DNA of 6,877 bases from a bacterium (GTDB lineage: Bacteria; Tectomicrobia; Entotheonellia; Entotheonellales; Entotheonellaceae), in the NCBI GenBank assembly GCA_027294925.1, contig JAPULM010000240.1, positions 1-6,877 of the forward strand, read 5' to 3'. The notes under the pieces are model-generated. The model was not told where the DNA came from. It did no database searches and was given only the letters and a program-made list of their open reading frames with translations. Position 1 is the stretch's first letter. Every line of letters begins with the position of its first letter. Below are positions 1 through 6,522 of the stretch, piece after piece. The position numbers and the translations under genes are program-made.

Positions 1-427
1 CCAGCACCTGCATGGCACCGTAGGCTGCGCCGGCATGGTAGTTGGGCATGGTGCCGTACTTTTTCTTGTAGGCATCGATGTATTTTTGCATGCCGGGGTA
101 ACCCAGCTTTTCGGGGATGGGCTCCCATTGCGTGAAGCCCAGCACATATTCTGCCGTGGGACCGAGATCTTTGGCGAACCTCGGCAGGCCTGGACCGACC
201 GTGCTGGCAAACATCTTCAGGTTGTAGTCCATCTCCCGCAGTGTGCGGATTTGTGAGACGGCATCGGCGAAGTAGCTGTTGGAGAAAATAGCTTCGGCGC
301 GTTTGCTTTTGATTTTCAGCAGCAGCGCAGTGTAATCCCCTTGCTTGCGGCTGCCATAGTTCTCAGCCAGCACGATAGCGGCGGCAAGGCCGACCGTAAG
401 CACATAAGTCAGGTGTCTTTTTACCAT
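1..427 (-). CDS. LivK-like (Peripla_BP_6) ABC substrate-binding protein, 5' part only, N-terminal lobe missing
   Basis: The gene runs off the left edge; 142 residues are visible. The ATG at 427 follows a GAGGAG (436-441) by 8 nt; a GTG directly upstream (430-428) is a weaker alternative. Residues 1-21 form a signal peptide: a basic MVKR start, a hydrophobic stretch to about residue 20, and a plausible cut after VLA. From about residue 30 the sequence matches the later part of branched-chain amino acid binding proteins: GDYTALLLKIKSK, AEAIFSNSYFADAV, VGPGLPRFAKDLG, AEYVLGFTQWEP, YGTMPNYHAGAAYGAMQVL. In normal family members these motifs lie roughly 170-190 residues further in, after the whole first lobe and the start of the second. 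Here they follow the signal peptide almost at once, so the gene looks internally deleted. The frame is open throughout, so a short secreted product could still be made, but normal ligand binding is unlikely. It belongs to a different transporter family from its divergent neighbour at 691. Family assignment is firm; functionality is doubtful. Confidence 0.75.
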   Translation of the reverse strand, partial: MVKRHLTYVLTVGLAAAIVLAENYGSRKQGDYTALLLKIKSKRAEAIFSNSYFADAVSQIRTLREMDYNLKMFASTVGPGLPRFAKDLGPTAEYVLGFTQWEPIPEKLGYPGMQKYIDAYKKKYGTMPNYHAGAAYGAMQVL

Positions 428-483
428 CACCGCTTCTCCTCTGTTGGGATGTCCTGTGAAGACCAGAAATTGGAAATTTGCCG

Positions 484-512
484 CATCTAATCAGGCTCAC
501 TCGGAAAGTCAA
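484..512 (-). promoter_or_regulatory. Possible sigma70-type promoter of the LivK-like gene
   Basis: On the minus strand TTGACT (512-507; 5 of 6 to the consensus -35) is followed after 17 nt by TAGATG (489-484; 3 of 6 to the -10). This would give a leader of about 50 nt to the ATG at 427. The -10 is weak, so this is only the best candidate in the interval. Confidence 0.3.
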
Positions 513-646
513 AGGATTTCGTCACGTCATGCCTAGGTCCAACGATCCCTGATGGTGACTACGAGCGGCTGGGCAAAAAAGTTGCTGCAATGACAAGTTC
601 TGCGTCAGAAGCAGTGGACATGAGGGCAAAAATGGGTTAAAAAGGT

Positions 647-675
647 TTGTCAGTAACCTGTATCCCCTCTAGACT
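647..675 (+). promoter_or_regulatory. Candidate promoter of the oppD-oppF unit, with overlapping inverted repeat
   Basis: TTGTCA (647-652; 5 of 6 to the -35 consensus), a 17-nt spacer, then TAGACT (670-675; 4 of 6 to the -10). Transcription would begin near 682, leaving only about 9 nt before the ATG at 691. The promoter would therefore give a very short, nearly leaderless message. An imperfect inverted repeat, GTAACCTG (653-660) and CAGGTAAC (676-683), pairing at 7 of 8 positions, flanks the -10 and could be an operator. These are sequence matches only. Confidence 0.45.
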
Positions 676-690
676 CAGGTAACACCTACG

Positions 691-1689
691 ATGCAAAACA
701 AGGAACAACAGCCTACGCCCCTCTTACAAGTTCGGGAGCTGAAAACCCACTTCTTTACCCGCACCGGCACGGTGAAGGCGGTCAATGGCGTCAGTTTCGA
801 AGTCATGCCTGGGGAGACGCTGGGCTTGGTCGGCGAGTCGGGATCGGGAAAAACCATTACCATCATGTCCATCCTGAAGCTGCTGCCGCGGGGGGCGCGC
901 ATCCTCGACGGCGAGGTCCACTTCGAGGGTGAAAATCTCAGCACCAAAAGCGAAAAAGAGATGGCCGAGGTGCGCGGTAAGCGCATCGGGCTCATTCTGC
1001 AAAATTCGATGACGGCACTCGATCCCGTCTTCACCATTGGAACGCAAGTGGCGGAGCCCCTCATGGTGCACAAACATCTGTCTTGGAAAGACAGTTTCCG
1101 AGGCGCCATCGACCTCTTGCGCATGGTCAAAATCGGCGCCCCCGAGGTCAGGGCATACAATTATCCGCACGAACTCAGTGGTGGCATGCGGCAGCGCTCA
1201 GCCAGCGCTGCCGCCATCGGCCCGACGCCCTCCTTGCTCATTGCGGATGAGCCGACCACGGCACTTGATGTGACCACCCAACGGCAATACTTGGAGCTTT
1301 TGAAAGAACTGCAAGCCGAGACGGGCGTTGCCATTATCTTCATCACCCACGACATGAGCATCGTGGGGAATCTGTGTGATCGTATCGCTGTGTTCTACGG
1401 TGGCATTGTGGTGGAGACGGGCTCTAAGGATCAAATCTTCAGTCAGCCGTCCCACCCCTACACCCAAGCCCTGTTGGCGGCGATACCTGTCCTGGGGGAA
1501 AAAGTCGACCGTCTGCAAAGCGTCGAGGGAGACCCACCGGACCCGCGCAATCTGCCTCCAGGCTGCCCGTTCCATCCGCGTTGCGCCTATGCCATGGAGA
1601 TTTGTTCGAGCGGTGATCTGCCTCCTGTGTTTCAGTTGCAAGATGGGCGTCATGTGCGCTGTTGGCTACGAGAGGAAGACCATGTCTGA
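691..1689 (+). CDS. oppD: OppD/DppD-like ABC transporter ATP-binding protein
   Basis: A 332-residue cytoplasmic ATPase, the usual length for the D subunit of peptide/nickel-type importers. It pairs with the product of the next gene to power uptake. Visible motifs: Walker A GESGSGKT (48-55, K54), Q-loop Q104, signature LSGGM (162-166), Walker B LLIADE (182-187) with catalytic E187, D-loop ALD (191-193), switch H220. The C-terminal oligo_HPY extension begins near HPYTQALLAAIP (about 255). It carries cysteines C292, C298, C305 and C324 in the CPFHPRC-type pattern, which has been linked to an iron-sulphur cluster in some characterised homologues. The start is ATG 691: the protein begins MQNKEQQPTPLLQVRELKTHFF, as expected for the family. 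The ribosome site is poor (AGGT at 677-680, 10 nt away). Oddity: after LSGGMRQR the usual hydrophobic helix reads SASAAAIGPTP, with small or polar residues where V and I are normal. The symbol is by family position; the substrate is unknown. Confidence 0.92.
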   Translation: MQNKEQQPTPLLQVRELKTHFFTRTGTVKAVNGVSFEVMPGETLGLVGESGSGKTITIMSILKLLPRGARILDGEVHFEGENLSTKSEKEMAEVRGKRIGLILQNSMTALDPVFTIGTQVAEPLMVHKHLSWKDSFRGAIDLLRMVKIGAPEVRAYNYPHELSGGMRQRSASAAAIGPTPSLLIADEPTTALDVTTQRQYLELLKELQAETGVAIIFITHDMSIVGNLCDRIAVFYGGIVVETGSKDQIFSQPSHPYTQALLAAIPVLGEKVDRLQSVEGDPPDPRNLPPGCPFHPRCAYAMEICSSGDLPPVFQLQDGRHVRCWLREEDHV

Positions 1690-2707
1690 GACCCTGTTAG
1701 AAGCACGCGGACTGAGCAAACACTTTCCCATCACGAGAGGGCTGCTCAGAAGCAGAGTCATCGGTGAGGTGAAGGCCGTCGATGAGGTCAGTTTTTCTAT
1801 CAACAAAGGGGAGACCTTTAGCCTGGTTGGTGAGTCCGGCTGTGGCAAGACCACGGCAGCCAATCTGATCCTCTTGCTGCATTCCCTCACGCATGGCGAG
1901 ATTCGCTACCGCGATCAGTCGCTGGCCGGCTTGTCAAGCGGCGGCCGCAAGGCGTTCTCGCGCCATGTGCAGGCCGTCTTTCAAGACCCCTATAGCGCTT
2001 TGAACCCGCGCATCCGGGTCGGCAACATCGTCGGCGAACCCATGCAGGTGCACGGCTACGGGCGACAGGATCGACTGCGGCGCATACAGCAGACCCTCAA
2101 GGCGGTAGATCTGCCGGACGGTAGTGAGCGAAAATTCCCGCATGAGTTCAGCGGCGGCCAACGCCAACGCATCGGCATTGCACGGGCGCTGACCATGGAC
2201 CCCGAGCTCATCGTGCTCGACGAACCGGTCTCCAATCTCGACGTCTCCATCCGGTCGCAGATTCTGAATCTCCTAAAGGACATTCAGAGAGACCGCGGCA
2301 TCTCGTATTTCCTTATCAGTCACGACATGGCGTCGGTGGAATACATGAGCCATCAGATTGGTGTCATGTACCTGGGCCGCTTAGTGGAGCGCTCGAATGC
2401 CGAGGACGTCACCAACCATCCCTTACATCCCTACACCGCCACCCTGGTGGCCGCCGCCACTCCCCCGGGTCGCACGCCACCGTGGCAGCTCCCCATCATC
2501 GGCGAGGTCCCCAGCCCCTTAGACATACCACCGGGCTGTGCCTTCCACACCCGCTGCCTTTATGTCATGCCCGTCTGCCGTGAGGTGAGACCCGATCTCA
2601 CGGCAGTCGAGCCCCACAAGTGGGTGGCGTGTCACCTCTACCCGGACAAGATTCACAGCATCGACAAAACCAACCCCACGGCTGGAGACGTCGGCGCTGG
2701 GGGCTGA
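1682..2707 (+). CDS. oppF: OppF/DppF-like ABC transporter ATP-binding protein
   Basis: A 341-residue ATPase, second motor subunit of the importer. The chosen start is ATG 1682, inside the end of oppD (8-nt overlap, ATGTCTGA), with AGGA at 1673-1676 5 nt upstream. It yields MSETLLEARGLSKHFPI, the normal beginning of this family. The frame stays open about 100 codons further upstream, but that stretch only shadows oppD. Motifs: Walker A GESGCGKT (50-57, K56), Q-loop Q101 in QDPYSALNPR, signature FSGGQRQRIGIARAL (156-170), Walker B LIVLDE (176-181) with E181, switch H214. The D-loop is SNLD rather than the common SALD. The oligo_HPY tail starts at HPLHPYTATLVAAA and has four cysteines (C286, C292, C299, C317) matching those in OppD. 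The overlap implies translational coupling with oppD and a 1:1 heterodimer. The reading frame ends 5 nt before the converging permease gene. Confidence 0.93.
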   Translation: MSETLLEARGLSKHFPITRGLLRSRVIGEVKAVDEVSFSINKGETFSLVGESGCGKTTAANLILLLHSLTHGEIRYRDQSLAGLSSGGRKAFSRHVQAVFQDPYSALNPRIRVGNIVGEPMQVHGYGRQDRLRRIQQTLKAVDLPDGSERKFPHEFSGGQRQRIGIARALTMDPELIVLDEPVSNLDVSIRSQILNLLKDIQRDRGISYFLISHDMASVEYMSHQIGVMYLGRLVERSNAEDVTNHPLHPYTATLVAAATPPGRTPPWQLPIIGEVPSPLDIPPGCAFHTRCLYVMPVCREVRPDLTAVEPHKWVACHLYPDKIHSIDKTNPTAGDVGAGG

Positions 2708-2712
2708 GAGGC

Positions 2713-3621
2713 CTACAACTGCCGGCGCGTGGGATCAAAGCGATCGCGCAGCCAGTCGCCGGTGAGGTTGGCAGACATGACCAGCAAGGTGATGGCAATG
2801 CCGGGAATGAAGGGGAACCACCAGGTGAGATAGATGTACAGTTGCGAATCTCGCAGCATCGAGCCCCAGGATGGCATGGGCCGGGGGACGCCCAGGCCCA
2901 AGAAGCTAAGGGACGCCTCGACGATGACAGCGAGCCCGATCTCAAGGGTCACCAATACCAGGAGCGTGTTGACAATATTCGGGAAGATGTGCCTGGTCAT
3001 GATACGGAAGCGGCTAGACCCCGCCACCAAGGCCAGGCGCACGAAGTCCATCTCGACCAGCTTCAACACCTCACCACGCAGAACGCGGGCAAAGCCCATC
3101 CAGCGCAGCAGGCCGATGACCAAAATGACGTTGGTGACACTAGAGCCCAGGAGGGAGACGGCGGTCAGCGCCACCATCAGATAGGGTAGGGCCAGAAACA
3201 TATCGGTGATGCGCATCAGCACGCGGTCCGTCCAGCCTTGCACGACACCGCTGACTAGGCCGACGGTCGTCCCCACAGTCGCCGCTAGCAGAACGGACAG
3301 AACGCCAATCTTGACGGAGGTTTGTGCACCATAGATGAGACGGCTGAGAATATCCCGTCCCTGATTGTCCGTTCCGAGCAGGTTTTTGGAAAACAAACTC
3401 GGGGCTTTGAGCATGTTGCCAGGGTTGGTTTCGATGGGGCTAAAGGGTGCAATAAAGGGCGCAAAGATGGCGCAGATGAGGGCAATGGCCAGAAACATCA
3501 GTGACAGTTTAGGGGCGCCGCGAAAGGCATCGCGCAGCTTCTGAATCAAGCTTGACACCCCACCCATGGTTGCGGCGGGCTGCGGCAGGACGAACTCGCT
3601 GTTGGCACTTCTGAGCCTCAC
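2713..3621 (-). CDS. oppC: OppC/DppC-like ABC transporter permease
   Basis: A 302-residue inner-membrane permease (BPD_transp_1 fold), one half of the translocation channel. The start is GTG 3621 with GGAGGG (3628-3633) 6 nt upstream; an ATG at residue 19 lacks such a site. A cytoplasmic tail of about 38 residues precedes the first membrane segment (about 40-60), where the C subunit's N-terminal domain (OppC_N) lies. The family motif LLGTDNQGRDILSRLIYGAQTS (81-102) follows. Further membrane segments lie at about 104-127, 134-158, 162-178, 217-236 and 268-286. The ATPase-contact loop is MDFVRLALVAGSSRFRIMTRHIFPN (191-215). It keeps the conserved glycine and the RHIFPN end, but RLA replaces the classical EAA. 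The tail WLRDRFDPTRR is typical. It is the last gene of the minus unit, 18 nt after oppB, and stops 5 nt from the converging oppF. Confidence 0.92.
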   Translation of the reverse strand: MRLRSANSEFVLPQPAATMGGVSSLIQKLRDAFRGAPKLSLMFLAIALICAIFAPFIAPFSPIETNPGNMLKAPSLFSKNLLGTDNQGRDILSRLIYGAQTSVKIGVLSVLLAATVGTTVGLVSGVVQGWTDRVLMRITDMFLALPYLMVALTAVSLLGSSVTNVILVIGLLRWMGFARVLRGEVLKLVEMDFVRLALVAGSSRFRIMTRHIFPNIVNTLLVLVTLEIGLAVIVEASLSFLGLGVPRPMPSWGSMLRDSQLYIYLTWWFPFIPGIAITLLVMSANLTGDWLRDRFDPTRRQL

Positions 3622-3639
3622 GCTGATCCCTCCATGCGA

Positions 3640-4572
3640 TTACACCACTCGTATACGCGGATCGAGCCAAGCGTACGCAATATCAATAATGATATTGATA
3701 AACACAATAAACGCTGCCGCAAAGAAAATCACCGTCTGCGTGGTGGGATAGTCCCGTAGGATCAGGGAGTCCACCAGCAAGCGGCCAATACCGGGCCAGG
3801 CGAAGATGGTCTCGGTCACTACAGCACCGGAGATGAGCGCGGCGAAGTTGACAAAAAACAAGGTAAACACCGGAATCGAGGCGTTTTTAAAGGCGTGTTT
3901 CCAGATCACCAGTCGCCTTGGCAGGCCTTTGGCCCGGACCATCTTGATATAGTCCGATTCCAGCACCTCAAGCATCGTCGAGCGTACGATGCGCATGTGA
4001 GACGCCACCAGAAAAAACCCCAGGGAGAGGGAGGGCATGATAATCCCCTTCCACCCCAGTCGATCAATGCCGCCGGCACTGGGAAGCCACCCGAGATAGA
4101 CACTGAACAGCAGGATGAGCAACAGCCCGACCCAGAATACGGGCATCGACTGGCCGGTAATGGCTACCACCTTGCCCACCCGGTCGAACAGGGAATCGGG
4201 TTTGGATGCCGAGATGGCCCCGGTCAGTACGCCCAGAACCACGGCAAAAATCATCGCCGCACTAGTCAGCTGAAAAGTCGCCGGGACGCGCCTCCAGACC
4301 ACGCTAACCGTGGGTCGTTTGTCCCAGGCCAAGGCATTGCCCAGGTTGCCCCGAAGGAGTTTTTTATTAAAAATCCAGTACTGCAGCAGCAGGGGTTTGT
4401 CAAACCCATAAGCTTGGGTCAGGCGGTCAATATCAGCTTGCGTGGCCTCCGGCGGCAGCATGTACTCAATCGGATTGCTCCCACCCAAGCGCAGGATGAA
4501 GAAGACCGCCAGGGTGATCAGCCACAGGGTGACGACACCCTCTAAGAGACGTTTGGTGATATAACGACCCAC
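3640..4572 (-). CDS. oppB: OppB/DppB-like ABC transporter permease
   Basis: A 310-residue inner-membrane permease that pairs with the OppC-like protein. I place the start at GTG 4572: it has GAGGAG (4580-4585) 7 nt upstream and gives MGRYITKRLLEGVVTLWLI, the normal opening of B subunits. A GTG 21 nt earlier (4593) would add seven residues, but its GGAGG sits only 1 nt away and lies partly in a hairpin. Six membrane segments can be placed at about 9-29, 99-121, 140-160, 177-193, 233-255 and 279-301. A periplasmic region of about 65 residues after the first contains LTQAYGFDKPLLLQYWIF and LRGNLGNAL, both family hallmarks. The ATPase-contact loop is ESDYIKMVRAKGLPRRLVIWKHAFKNA (205-231). The stretch VVTETIFAWPGIGRLLVDSLILRDYP (251-276) and the closing LDPRIR are also diagnostic. 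Its distance of 80 nt from the upstream binding-protein gene and 18 nt to oppC fits one operon. Confidence 0.92.
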   Translation of the reverse strand: MGRYITKRLLEGVVTLWLITLAVFFILRLGGSNPIEYMLPPEATQADIDRLTQAYGFDKPLLLQYWIFNKKLLRGNLGNALAWDKRPTVSVVWRRVPATFQLTSAAMIFAVVLGVLTGAISASKPDSLFDRVGKVVAITGQSMPVFWVGLLLILLFSVYLGWLPSAGGIDRLGWKGIIMPSLSLGFFLVASHMRIVRSTMLEVLESDYIKMVRAKGLPRRLVIWKHAFKNASIPVFTLFFVNFAALISGAVVTETIFAWPGIGRLLVDSLILRDYPTTQTVIFFAAAFIVFINIIIDIAYAWLDPRIRVV

Positions 4573-4595
4573 ACGTCGACTCCTCAGCCGCACGC

Positions 4596-4628
4596 CTCCG
4601 TAACACCTCTTACAGCGATGCTACGGAG
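4596..4628 (-). promoter_or_regulatory. Intercistronic hairpin between the binding-protein gene and oppB
   Basis: A perfect 7-bp inverted repeat, CTCCGTA (4596-4602) and TACGGAG (4622-4628), encloses a 19-nt loop; two more pairs can form beyond a single mismatch. It lies in the 80-nt gap between the stop of the binding-protein gene and oppB. No T-run follows on the minus strand, so it is not a classical terminator. A hairpin in this place could protect the upstream message end and so favour binding protein over permease. It also overlaps the GGAGG of the upstream GTG candidate of oppB. The role is inferred. Confidence 0.45.
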
Positions 4629-4652
4629 AGCGTTGGTCGGCAAGGTTGCAGA

Positions 4653-6425
4653 TTACTTCTTGAGGAGCACCAGATCGTAGTGCTTGAAATGCGGTGAGAA
4701 CGCCACCGTCGGATGGGACAGCACCCGGTCTGAATAGGCATTGACCAGGGACATACCATACAGCGGGAACGTCTCTTCCAAGCTCAACACCTCATCTTCC
4801 AGGATCGCCAGCTTCCGTTTCATCTCTTTGGGATCAAACGTGCCGCTGATATCGAAATAGAGGTCCTCAACCTTATCGTTGTAAATACCGACGTAGCCAC
4901 TGGTTGAATGATACCAGCTAATTTGCACGCCAGAGTGGTCCTGACGACCCCAGGTCTGCAGATTCACCGGCACCCAGGCAAAGACACCGGCACGGAAGCC
5001 GCGCACAAAATCTCCTGGGTCGTGCTCTTTCCAGGTCATCTTAACACCCAGCTTCTCCCAGCTACTGGCGATGAAGTCGGCCGCTTCAGGAATACCGGGG
5101 CGGCCGGCAAATTGGCCGAAGTGCCCTTCCATGGTAAAACCATTAGGGTAGCCCGCTTCCTTCATCAGGCGCTTGGCCTCTGCAAGGTTGAAAGGCGACG
5201 GAGTGGATACCTTGTCCGGGCGCGAGGCAAAGGACCCGGCGTGGAAGATCGAGCCGATAGGCATCGAGAAGCCAAAGTGGGGTCCTGTGGAAAGGGAGCG
5301 CTTATCAATGGCCAGGTTCAAGGCGCGGCGCACCCGCTTGTCCAGCGTCGGGTGATTCTTACAGACCTTGGACACGCTCCACTTGGGGATTTTCACCTCG
5401 GCCTGATCCGTGCGGCCCTCTGGCTTGGCCGCCTCGCGGATCTGAATGGGGCATCCAAAGGTCAGCGCCAACATGCCATTAGCACTATAGGTTTGCGTCC
5501 AGATGTCGCCTTTGCCCGGATTCACCCCACGCACGCCGTCTTCGGAGCGCGCCAGCCCCTTGGCCAGTGCCCAGGGCAAGTTATACACGATGTCCGCCTG
5601 TCCACTCTTCAGCAAGGCAAAGCGGGCCGCCGGATCTGAAACCACCAGAATCTCCATGATCTTGACCTGGGGCTTGTGCCAGTGAGGGTAGTCGGCCCAA
5701 AAGTCATCGCGCCGCTCGAACACGATGCGGTTGCCGGGATCCCATAGTTTCACCCGGTAGGGTCCACCGCCGGCGGGGTCTTTTAGATAAGCTTCGGGGC
5801 CTTTCAGCAATTGGGTGGGGTTGCCGTACCAGTAGAGATGGTAGCCATTGCCGCCGAGGTTCCACATGAAGGTCGGTTTGGGGCCTTTGGTTTTGATAAA
5901 GACCTCGGTGGGGCTGATCACCTTGATGGATTCAATGAATTCTTTTGCCTTGGCACTGTTCCACAGCGGCGCATCGTAACCGGCCTGCTCGACGTATTTG
6001 CCCATAAAGCCTTCGAGATTGGTCTTCACGGCTTGTGCGTCAGCCGGGGTGCCATCGGCAAATTTGGCTTTGGGGTTGAGTTTGAAGGTGAGACCTTCCT
6101 CAGTCTGTGTGAACTCCGTGGCCCAGGCAGACACCAGGTCGCCATTGGGATCTTGCATCATGAGGCGAAGATTAAAGTAATCACCCAGAAAGCCGACGCT
6201 GGTGAGCCCCCATGGGTTTAGATCGTTGCTGCCCCAGCTATCCACGGCGATGGTCAGCTTATCAACTGATTTCGGAACCCCATTAACGCCTTTCTTGGGA
6301 AAGGCATCCGGCCAGGGTTTAGACTGCGCTGCCGCCTGCTGTCCAAAGGGCAGTGCTAGCACGAACAACACCAGCAGGGGAACAACAGCCCAAAACTTAA
6401 GCTTGCGTAACCGGTACACCATCAT
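4653..6425 (-). CDS. OppA/DppA-like periplasmic substrate-binding protein (SBP_bac_5)
   Basis: A 590-residue binding protein that collects the substrate and docks on the OppB-OppC pair. The start is ATG 6425, 6 nt after AAGGGAGG (6432-6439); a second ATG follows immediately (MM). Residues 1-33 are a Sec signal peptide: basic RLRKLK, hydrophobic core 12-27, likely cut after QQAAA. There is no lipobox cysteine, so the protein should be soluble in the periplasm. SBP_bac_5 hallmarks: LTFKLNPKAKFADGTPADAQAV (112-133), GGGPYRVKLWDPGNRIVFERRDDFW (219-243), ARFALLKSGQADIVYNLP (267-284), DKRVRRALNLAIDKRSL (362-378), FNLAEAKRLMKEAGYPNGF (412-430). The length is slightly above the usual 500-550. Part of the excess is a stretch of about 30 residues just before DKRVRRA, bounded by the only two cysteines of the mature protein (C325, C355). 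It is the first gene of the minus operon. Substrate class cannot be decided: peptides, nickel, sugars and opines all use this fold. Confidence 0.9.
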   Translation of the reverse strand: MMVYRLRKLKFWAVVPLLVLFVLALPFGQQAAAQSKPWPDAFPKKGVNGVPKSVDKLTIAVDSWGSNDLNPWGLTSVGFLGDYFNLRLMMQDPNGDLVSAWATEFTQTEEGLTFKLNPKAKFADGTPADAQAVKTNLEGFMGKYVEQAGYDAPLWNSAKAKEFIESIKVISPTEVFIKTKGPKPTFMWNLGGNGYHLYWYGNPTQLLKGPEAYLKDPAGGGPYRVKLWDPGNRIVFERRDDFWADYPHWHKPQVKIMEILVVSDPAARFALLKSGQADIVYNLPWALAKGLARSEDGVRGVNPGKGDIWTQTYSANGMLALTFGCPIQIREAAKPEGRTDQAEVKIPKWSVSKVCKNHPTLDKRVRRALNLAIDKRSLSTGPHFGFSMPIGSIFHAGSFASRPDKVSTPSPFNLAEAKRLMKEAGYPNGFTMEGHFGQFAGRPGIPEAADFIASSWEKLGVKMTWKEHDPGDFVRGFRAGVFAWVPVNLQTWGRQDHSGVQISWYHSTSGYVGIYNDKVEDLYFDISGTFDPKEMKRKLAILEDEVLSLEETFPLYGMSLVNAYSDRVLSHPTVAFSPHFKHYDLVLLKK

Positions 6426-6443
6426 GACGTGCCTCCCTTGTCT

Positions 6444-6462
6444 TTATCTTGATACAAGATAA
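6444..6462. promoter_or_regulatory. 19-nt perfect palindrome before the binding-protein ribosome site (operator or hairpin)
   Basis: TTATCTTG (6444-6451), ATA, CAAGATAA (6455-6462): 8-bp perfect arms around a 3-nt centre. It lies 18 nt upstream of the ATG at 6425 and 4 nt from the AAGGGAGG. As DNA it has the shape of a binding site for a dimeric winged-helix repressor such as the MarR group. As minus-strand RNA it would form an 8-bp hairpin beside the ribosome site. No regulator gene is present in the window. Confidence 0.5.
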
Positions 6463-6493
6463 GGACGCGTTCCAGGTTTGTCCTGCGCTTGGC

Positions 6494-6522
6494 GGTATCG
6501 CTTCTCTCTGAGAGCAGGTCAA
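6494..6522 (-). promoter_or_regulatory. Proximal promoter candidate of the binding-protein operon
   Basis: On the minus strand TTGACC (6522-6517; 5 of 6) is followed after 17 nt by GATACC (6499-6494; 3 of 6). Transcription would begin near 6487, giving a leader of about 60 nt that includes the palindrome at 6444-6462. The -10 is poor. It competes with the better-looking distal promoter. Confidence 0.3.

Noticed and set aside
518..564. GTCAC/GTGAC inverted repeat in the divergent intergenic region
   Set aside because: Only 5-bp arms about 29 nt apart; expected by chance.
625..633. GGCAAAAAT shared between the oppD upstream region (625-633) and the binding-protein upstream region (6728-6736)
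   Set aside because: A single A-rich 9-mer in opposite orientation relative to the two genes; chance is a sufficient explanation.
1376..1681. N-terminal extension of OppF by 102 codons
   Set aside because: The extension only reads oppD in another frame. ATG 1682 has a good ribosome site and gives the family-typical N-terminus.
2620..3189. Plus-strand open frame (189 codons) overlapping the oppF end and oppC
   Set aside because: Low-complexity Q/D/G-rich translation opposite the conserved OppC coding sequence; shadow frame.
3895..4545. Long plus-strand open frame (216 codons) opposite oppB
   Set aside because: It is antisense to a clear permease. Its product is rich in H, Q, P, D and G with no recognisable domain, and it looks like a shadow of the real frame.
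4573..4593. Upstream GTG 4593 as oppB start
   Set aside because: Its GGAGG is only 1 nt away and partly in a hairpin; GTG 4572 has a well-spaced GAGGAG and matches family starts.
4908..5639. Plus-strand open frame (243 codons) opposite the binding-protein gene
   Set aside because: Antisense shadow of the SBP_bac_5 gene; no ribosome site, domain or signal recognised.
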